Part shown: positions 57,648 through 64,000 of the stretch, one piece after another
Position numbering within the stretch: position 1 is the first letter of the stretch
How the letters are laid out: each line of letters begins with the position of its first letter
Source: Miscanthus floridulus
Taxonomy: Eukaryota > Streptophyta > Magnoliopsida > Poales > Poaceae
Direction of reading: 5' to 3'
Assembly (NCBI RefSeq): GCF_019320115.1
Contig: NC_089589.1
Location: forward strand, 17,299,641 to 17,363,640
Length of the DNA stretch: 64,000 bases
Notes under the pieces: generated by a model
Told to the model about the DNA's origin: nothing
What the model saw: only the letters and a program-made list of their open reading frames with translations
Databases searched by the model: none
Made by a program: the position numbers and the translations under genes

Positions 57648-58697
57648 GTTCTCATCTCTAAGGGTTGCACAGAACTAGGAAGTATTTCTTCTTTCAGGTT
57701 TCTGAACATTTCTCTATGGAACATGGGCATCGTCACAAAAAACGACTAATTTTGTTCTTCTAACTGCCACCATATATTATTTAACTGACACCAAGATCAT
57801 TGTGTTCTTCTAATAGCCGTTCCGATATTATAGTCAGCATCTCATTTGAGAATGCAAATGCAAGAATGTATTTTGCATTATTGTGGGGAATTATCTAATA
57901 TGGTACCTAAGGTTATGTGACTGACCAAGCCTAGAGAACTAAATATAGAAGCATATAAATTTATAATCATATAGAAGCTTCTGGGGTGTACCTTATGGAG
58001 TTGGTACCAGATCCTAAGAAGGCGGAGGTTCACCTTCCCCAACTCCAAATGGTTCTGGAGGGATCTACAGGTAACAAGAAAAGGTATCTGTTAAGCAAAA
58101 AAAAACATAAATCATTACTTACAAAAGTCCTACATCTATACGTTTTAAACAAAATGAATTTCAAGGATCAAACAGGAGACTAGCATCTTCATGAATTAAC
58201 ACAAGTGCACAGGCATGCAGCTGGGTACTACTATTGCTGTCACACCATCAGAGTGGCAGCAACACATGAAAATATTTTACAAAGTACATATAAGTTCCAC
58301 CAAATAAAGATGCACCATTGTTCAAAAAAAAGAAAGATTGTTAAGGTCTGATGTGACTACCCTTCTTTTAGACACATGATCAGGCAAACTGACTCTGTCA
58401 CTACAGGCCTTAACTAGTAAGATTGTTAAGGTCTGCTGAACACTGCTACATATGCACTATGCAGATTGCAGAACATCTAGACAGGGCCAATGCCATTTCA
58501 TGGAACAGATAGATCAGCTCAGTAACAGCACATCATGACTTTAAAGTCAGTATTGCAGAGCATCAATCTTTTCTGAGTGCTCAGAAAGCTTATCTATATA
58601 AACATTAAAAAAAAGAACAAATTCACTAAAATGTGTTCCTCTATTGATTGGAGAACACACACAACCAGTGAACGGTAGCAATGCTTCCTTTATTGTG
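57648..58697. other. Intergenic DNA right of the Tekay element
   Basis: AT-rich DNA without a recognised gene. About 57974-58070 could be an exon-like island on + (acceptor-like ATATAG, donor-like CTACAG|GTAACA), but no reading frame gives a known protein. It is left unassigned. Confidence 0.45.
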
Positions 58698-58917
58698 AGG
58701 AGAGGTAGAGGTAGACCGAAATTGATATGGGGGGAGACCATAAAAAGAGATTTGAAAGCTTGTAATATACCTAGAGATCTATGTTTGAATAGGAGTGCTT
58801 GAAAAACAACTATTGATGTGCCTGAACCGTGACTAGGGGCTCTTGGTAGATTTCAACTCTAGCCTACCTCAACTTGTTTGGGACGGACATACTTTGTTGT
58901 TGTTGTTGTTGTTGTAA
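58698..58917 (+). mobile_element. RTE-type LINE 3' end fragment
   Basis: A translated remnant reads RGRGRPKLIWGETIKRDLKA then CLNRSA, a stop in place of Trp, and KTTIDVPEP. This is the conserved C-terminal end of plant RTE-type LINE reverse-transcriptase proteins. It is followed by the short 3' tail and a (TTG)n microsatellite (about 58894-58915), typical for RTE LINEs. It is 5'-truncated and dead. Confidence 0.75.
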
Positions 58918-60643
58918 TGCATCCTTTATTGAAAAAAAAATTGATTCTGCCATCTGCCATCTTGTTTGGGCAAAATCTTAAGTGCAAACATCTATAGAAC
59001 TAGTAAACCACGCACTGCTACTTTCCTGTAAGTACTTTCAGTTTTTAGTGTGTTGCTAAAGGCACTCATCTGGCTTCAAATCTTGTGGCCGCAATTTACA
59101 TGCGCACAACACAAGTGCTTATCCATGGCTAGCAAATGGTGGGAAACAGACTGGCCATCCCGACTCACTGTCAAATGTATATCAACATGTGTATTTTCTG
59201 CCTGAATACAGCAGCAGCCGCAGTGCAGTACAGTCAAGAACAGCAGTAGCAGTAGGTGAGATCACAGACCAGAGATTCAGAGCCATCAAATGGAAGTACT
59301 GTTCCCCAACGCGCAGGGAGGGATTCGATCTTAGCAACCGGCCACCACACTAGCTGATCGCCGTCCGGCGCGAGCTAACCTTCCTCGGGACTGCCTGCAT
59401 GTCGGCCAGTCCTTGCGGACGTCGGTGCTGGTGGAGTCCTACTCGTTGGTCCACCCGGCGGCCAACCCCAAGGATGCGGTGCTGCTTCGCCGGCGACGAG
59501 CGACGAGTGATGGATCTAGCGAGGATCAAGCGACGGAGCGCAGGAACCCTAGCGCTGGGGAGAGAAGAGGACAAGGAAGACGAGGGCGATGCGTTACCGA
59601 CGAGAAGGCATCGGAGAGCATGGGCCATGGGCGATGGATGGGAAGCGGTCGCCGTCGCCTACCCACGCGATGCGCCGCGCCGTCGCCTTCCGACTCGGCA
59701 GGATAGAATCCGGACGTCCGAGGGTCCGTCTCCATTCCAGGCCGAGGAGGGGGGTAAAAAGGCCCGGATTGAACTATTTTCATTCCGGCCGCATCAAACC
59801 GAACGGCTATTCCTGGTCCAACCTGGCTTTGAACCGGGCCATGCCGATCCGGGCGGATCAGGCCGCGATCGGGGCCATTCCGGGCCAAAACAAACTAGGC
59901 CTAAGCGGCATCTGGGAAGGCGGGATGCTAACCCCGCACGGGACTGCATTGCCGACGACCCCATCATCCGCGAGAGCAACCATCCGAGACTGTGCTAGGG
60001 ATCTTGTGCACGTGGGCGCCGGTGCAGACCACGCACGTGCGGCGGCCGCTGCTTGGAGCTCACGTGGCTGCTGCCGCTTGGAGTTCATGTGTTGCGTGGC
60101 CGCCACCATCATCGTGGATGGAGCTCGCAAGGCCGCTGCCGCTGGGATCTTGCGCGCCCGATGCGGATCTTGCATGGCAGCCGCGGTTCCTTGGAGAAGA
60201 ATGATTGGTTTGAGATCTCAATGAAAAATACAGCGTTGGAGTGGATAGTTTTTAGCGATGGTGTCTTGTGACGTATATAAACTACTGGAAAGTTTCTGTA
60301 TCGTAAATGACCTAATACAATATTTTTTATGGAACGGAAGGAGTGCGTATTTGGTGCAGCTCCTGGGGCTCCCGTCTCCTCCTCTACAACAAAAGATCAG
60401 CTCCGGCTCCTTCCCAAATATACTGAGGAGGAGTCGAGGAAGCTACTGCCTGCCTCGCCCTCGCCCTCACCCTCACCCTCGCCCTCGCCCGCGCCCTATC
60501 CGTGCTAGCTCATTCTCCCTCCCACCCGCACGCTGTCACTGTGTGTGGGTCGCATGGGTGCCTAGCCGCGGGAGGCATGGCACGCATAACCTTTCCCGAG
60601 TTGGCTTTGAACACTGCCTTGGCACCTTGCCCTGTGGCAAGTG
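58918..60643. other. Intergenic DNA with an unassigned GC-rich island
   Basis: About 59340-60200 is GC-rich with overlapping frames on both strands. One + frame (about 59395-59520) reads DCLHVGQSLRTSVLVESYSL then VHPAANPKDAVLL and looks protein-like, but I cannot match it to a family and it has no clear start or splice context. It may be an exon or gene fragment. Confidence 0.4.
60453..60496. repeat. CCTCGC/CCTCAC hexanucleotide microsatellite
   Basis: About seven tandem units of CCTCGC, CCTCAC and CCCGCG variants. The complement is G-rich. Confidence 0.7.
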
Positions 60644-61017
60644 CTCCCTCCGTTAAAAAAAATGCGTTATAAGTTGATTCCACTAAAATTTACTGTGTTT
60701 ATTTTCTCAAAAAAAAATCACTTACCATAGAAATATAGCGCATGAAAAAATATAATACTCAATATTGTCTTCATTTTAAATTATAAGACATTTTAGTTTT
60801 TCTATATACTTAATGTTTACTATACGCGCTTAGATGTACACTATGTCTAAATATATGTAGTAAAAACAAAATACCAAAACATTTTGTAATTCTGAACAAA
60901 AAGAATATTATAAATACCAATATCCATACATTTCGATGAAATCTGAAATCTATAACGGTTTGGCTTTGAGTAAACTTATGAAGTCCTTATTTTTCACACG
61001 GAGTAGGACGGAGGGCG
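60644..61017. mobile_element. Stowaway-like MITE with a nested second MITE
   Basis: The outer ends are CTCCCTCCGTTAAAAAAAATGC and GTAGGACGGAGGGCG. Inside, about 60764-60904 looks like another Stowaway-like copy (TTAAATTATAAGACATTTTAG and its near complement AAAACATTTTGTAATTCTG). The TA duplication is intact only on the right. Confidence 0.6.
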
Positions 61018-61361
61018 TAAGTTAAACAATAGACAAGATAGTATAAGTATATATATTAAAGATAAACCATGGTGCATCCCATCATCCCATGTATTAGATA
61101 AATAAAACATGAAACCCAAAGAAACTACACTAGAAAAACCTAGTCTCTTCCTGCTTCGTTTTAATACGCTCTTCGTCTTGAAAAAACCCACAATTCTCGT
61201 TTTTTCCTAATAAATCAAATAAATTTAAATGTTTCTAAATATAAATATAAATTATTTGACTATAGAAATAAATATAAATTATTACTTACTCCAACTGTCT
61301 CAAAATAAATATTTTCATGAGGTTTAAAATTTGTGTAGAGAAGTAAAATATTGACTTGGTA
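61018..61361. other. AT-rich intergenic DNA
   Basis: No gene is seen. A partial MITE end (ACTCCAACTGTCTCAAAATAAA, near 61288) is present without a partner. Confidence 0.45.
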
Positions 61362-61583
61362 CTCCCTCCATTCAAGAAATAATACAATTCTAATACAGTG
61401 TCATATTTTAGTATCTTAAGTTACGTTACAAATAAAGTTATCATTATTTATGATAGTAAAGAAACAGCATTATGAAAGTTATTTTCATATTAAGTAGACT
61501 TGAAGTTATAAATGTAAATATTATTCACTAAAAATTTGGTGAAACATTAATCACTTTACATTCTTTCTTGTTGATAGAGGAAG
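61362..61583. mobile_element. Stowaway-like MITE
   Basis: This 222 bp AT-rich element lies between TA duplications (61360-61361 and 61584-61585). Its ends are CTCCCTCCATTC and GATAGAGGAAG, which are imperfect inverted repeats. Confidence 0.75.
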
Positions 61584-61689
61584 TACAACCTATCGCTAAC
61601 CATTTTTTTACTAGATCCTGCGGTAGTAGGAGCAGGTGCTTGCCGGTTGGTCGACCACCGCATAGTCCCTGAAAAAGAAATGCTAGATT

Positions 61690-61990
61690 GTAACACCCCA
61701 GGCCCGAGGGGTGGGCCTCACATACAGAGCAACCCGCTTACATTTTCGTTTTCGTTTCGCGTAAAATAGTTAACCGAATGTTACTACGTATTCTTAGCCT
61801 GGCTAGTTAAGCAGGTTCGGCAAATTCAAAATTCACGTTATGGTATTTGACTTGTTTTCCACAGCTACAGTACGTACCCCGAATTCAGGCCAGCCCACTT
61901 CAGCGCTACAGCTACGGTAGTCTCGGTCCAACCGCAACTCGGCTCGTGAGCTGGGTCTCCCATGGATCCAGCGGTACAGTACAGTAGAGA
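61690..61990 (+). mobile_element. Possible LTR fragment
   Basis: TGTAACACCCCAGGCCCGAGGGG resembles the start of Tekay-type LTRs (this window's element begins TGTAACACCTCGGG on its own strand). No matching end or coding region follows, so only a fragment is likely. Confidence 0.35.
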
Positions 61991-62013
61991 GACGACAGGC
62001 AATTGAGTCGTAG

Positions 62014-62145
62014 CTTGTTCGATTGGCTGGTTCGTATTGTTGCTGGTTCGTAAAGAAGTACTACTGGTTGGTTTGTGTGAAATAAAAATATTATTTCGAC
62101 TGAAAATTTACAATCATTTACGACGAGCCACGTCCAAACGAACGG
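62014..62145. mobile_element. hAT-like MITE
   Basis: The ends CTTGTTCGATTGGCTGG and CCAAACGAACGGAC are imperfect inverted repeats of a common grass MITE family. The interior contains TGTGTGAAATAAAAATATTATTTC and CGACTGAAAATTTACAATCATT, typical of that family. No clear target duplication was found. Confidence 0.6.
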
Positions 62146-62926
62146 ACTGTCTGTTGTTGCCCGCCTCGGCATCCCCGCTAGTGGCCGCCTGCCTGAGCTT
62201 GGCAAGATGGACAGCGGTTGGTCGAGCACCCTGGGCACGAGCAGCGAGAGCACGCGGACAAGCTCGGCGATCAGCGGTCAACACACGCTTCTCCCTCCCC
62301 CCATCACTCCATCAGGTTTGGTCTAATCAGACAGAGATCACCCTGCTGCCTGCTGCTGCAGCGGACCCAGCAGCACATCGCCGAGCCTGATTGGGTGTGT
62401 GTGCGCGCCATCCAGCGTTCCAGACGCTTCCGGCGTGGCGGCGGCCACCCGGCTGTGGCGCGGGGGCGGCACGTCGCGCGGGCTGACATGCGGGCCGCCG
62501 CCGCCGCCGACTCCTCCGCCTCTCCAAAGTCCGTCCATCCAACCAACCAAAGCGCCCACGATGGCCCACACCGCCTTCGTCCCGACACTGTGACTCACTG
62601 ACTAGGCGTCCCCACTGCCCGGCTCGGGCCCGGACGGACCTCGGTCGGGTCCAGCGAGCGGAGCCGACGCGGTCCCGCCCGCCCGCCCGCCGCTGACACG
62701 CGGGCCCAAATGTCCCGCCGCCTCGGGCCACGAGCCCGCCCGCTCTCGGCAGTCTGCATGCTGGTCGCGGGTCGCCCGGCCTCCGCGTGTCCACCGAGCG
62801 CCTGCTGCGTGGAGCTGAGCCCGGGCGGCGCGAGCCGTTCCGACACGTGGCGGCCGGGGACGGGCGAGACGGGGCTCCACCGGGCGCTCTGCGGGTGGCC
62901 GCCTGCCCGCGAGGCGGCGAGCGAGA
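62146..62926. other. Upstream region of the bZIP gene
   Basis: GC-rich sequence with no gene recognised. Probably bZIP promoter DNA. Confidence 0.5.
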
Positions 62927-62936
62927 TATTTATAAT
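62927..62936 (+). promoter_or_regulatory. TATA box of the bZIP gene
   Basis: TATTTATAAT lies in a GC-rich context 214 bp upstream of the ATG, followed by a pyrimidine-rich leader. Confidence 0.6.
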
Positions 62937-63149
62937 CCGGCCGGGGGCCTACTCCTTCCTACTCGCTTTCGCTTTGGCACCGCCCCGCCGCCGTCGAAGA
63001 ACTCGAAGACGAAGTCGAACCCTCTTCGTCTCTTCTCCCGCACCGCCACCGCACCTCTATCTGTTTCTCCCCGTGATCCATCCATGCGAGGCTCCGGCAT
63101 CTAGCAGGTCGCTCCGTCCGGCTCCACCCACCACCCCTGCTCGCGCGCC

Positions 63150-64000
63150 ATGTCTGACGATAGCGACGGGCAGCGGCAATGCCGCCGGGGCGTCGCAGTC
63201 GACGTCGAGCTCGATGCCGCCATGGCGCTCGCCGACATGGCCGGGGTCGGACGGGCCGGCGAGCAGCAGCCGCCGGTGCGGCACGCGCCTGCTCCCCCTC
63301 CTACTACTACTCATCAGGTGAATGATTTATTACAACCGCCGTCGCTGCGCTTTGCTTGCTCTAATCGGAGTAACAATTAATTCTCCATGATCGACCGACT
63401 AGGAGGACGAGGAGGAGCTGGCGAGCACGCGGCTGAGCCTGGAGCTGGGGAAGGTGGGCATCCAGGCGTCCCCGTGCTCCAGCAGCTCCAGCGCCGGCGG
63501 CCACCCGGCGCACCACCAGCCATACCAGCAGCAGCAGCAGCCCGCCACGGCGGCGGCACCGGCGACCGGCTACGGGCCACGGCCCCGGCACGCGCTCACC
63601 GAGGTAACCTACTCGTGCTCCGCGCTCGCGATTCCGTGACCCGTCTTCACCAGCGTGCGTGACGTGGCAGGCCGAGAAGGAGGCGAGGCGGCTGCGGCGC
63701 GTGCTGGCCAACCGGGAGTCCGCCCGCCAGACCATCCTCCGCCGCCAGGCCATCCGGGACGAGCTCGCCAGGAAGGTGGCCGACCTCTCGTCGCAGAACG
63801 AGAACATGAAGAAGGTAAGTACGTACTCATGCCGGCTGACATACTAGGCTCGCCGGCGTCAACTGACGTCTGCTACGACGTCGTCTTCGCCCTCTTTTGA
63901 GTTTATTACTGATGTGAGCTGACGACGACAACGACACACTTGTTGGTGCAGGAGAAGGACATGGTGATGCAGGAGTACCTGTCGCTCAAGGAGGCCAACA
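63150..64000 (+). CDS. bZIP transcription factor, 5' part (runs off window)
   Basis: Four exons are visible with GT-AG borders in phase: 63150-63317, 63403-63603, 63671-63814 and 63952 to the edge. Exon 1 starts MSDDSDGQRQCRRG. Exon 2 has an acidic start and the conserved EEELASTRLSLELGKVGIQA, then a Ser/Gly- and Gln-rich low-complexity stretch. Exon 3 carries the basic region (RRLRRVLANRESARQTILRR) and the first leucine heptads; exon 4 continues the zipper (EKDMVMQEYLSLKEAN). In the N-x7-R signature of bZIP proteins the arginine is replaced by isoleucine here. Such plant bZIPs may bind DNA poorly or act through dimer partners. The ATG is the first in the leader. The 3' end lies outside the window. 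Confidence 0.9.

Noticed and set aside
57974..58070. Possible small exon on either strand
   Set aside because: Splice-like borders exist on both strands, but the frames give no recognisable protein and some contain stops.

Overview
The window is nuclear DNA of a panicoid grass, probably Andropogoneae (sorghum, sugarcane, Miscanthus or maize relatives). The grounds are GC-rich genes with short GT-AG introns, many Stowaway-, Tourist- and hAT-type MITEs, and grass-type Ty3/gypsy elements of the Tat and Tekay lineages. The species cannot be fixed from sequence reading alone.

Low-copy genes lie at the two ends. On the left is a single-exon F-box gene (2558-3580, +). Tail to tail with it is an eight-exon gene for the mRNA-decapping cofactor DCP1 (4328-7615, -), whose reading frame is broken in three places. 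The last 850 bases hold the first four exons of a bZIP gene (63150 to the window edge, +) with an unusual basic region. Intergenic DNA carries MITEs, a 3' remnant of an RTE-type LINE, and stretches in which no gene is recognised.

The middle (12558-57642) is nested retrotransposons whose order can be read from target-site duplications (TSDs). A 2.3 kb solo LTR (12558-14854 plus 45500-45536, TSD CCAGG) was split by a 30.6 kb composite of a Tat-lineage element (14855-45494, TSD AGACT). The composite contains one full-length decayed element on the minus strand (two LTRs, gag-pol, and an intron-bearing gene antisense to pol), a truncated second copy, and an inverted third partial copy. The second and third copies join at a 5-base microhomology, and both outer ends of the composite are the same (U5) LTR end. 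About 430 bp further right lies a separate, much younger Tekay-type chromodomain element (45968-57642, TSD AAAAT). It has 2.9 kb LTRs and an almost intact gag-pol.

The most unusual signal is in the Tekay element. Upstream of gag it has an extra open frame whose N-terminus, starting at the ATG, closely matches the histone H3 tail, followed by heptad-rich coiled-coil-like sequence and an acidic tail. The same element encodes an integrase-linked chromodomain, a fold that in other proteins reads methylated H3 tails. The second notable signal is the Tat composite, which is best explained by integration of an aberrant, template-switched cDNA.
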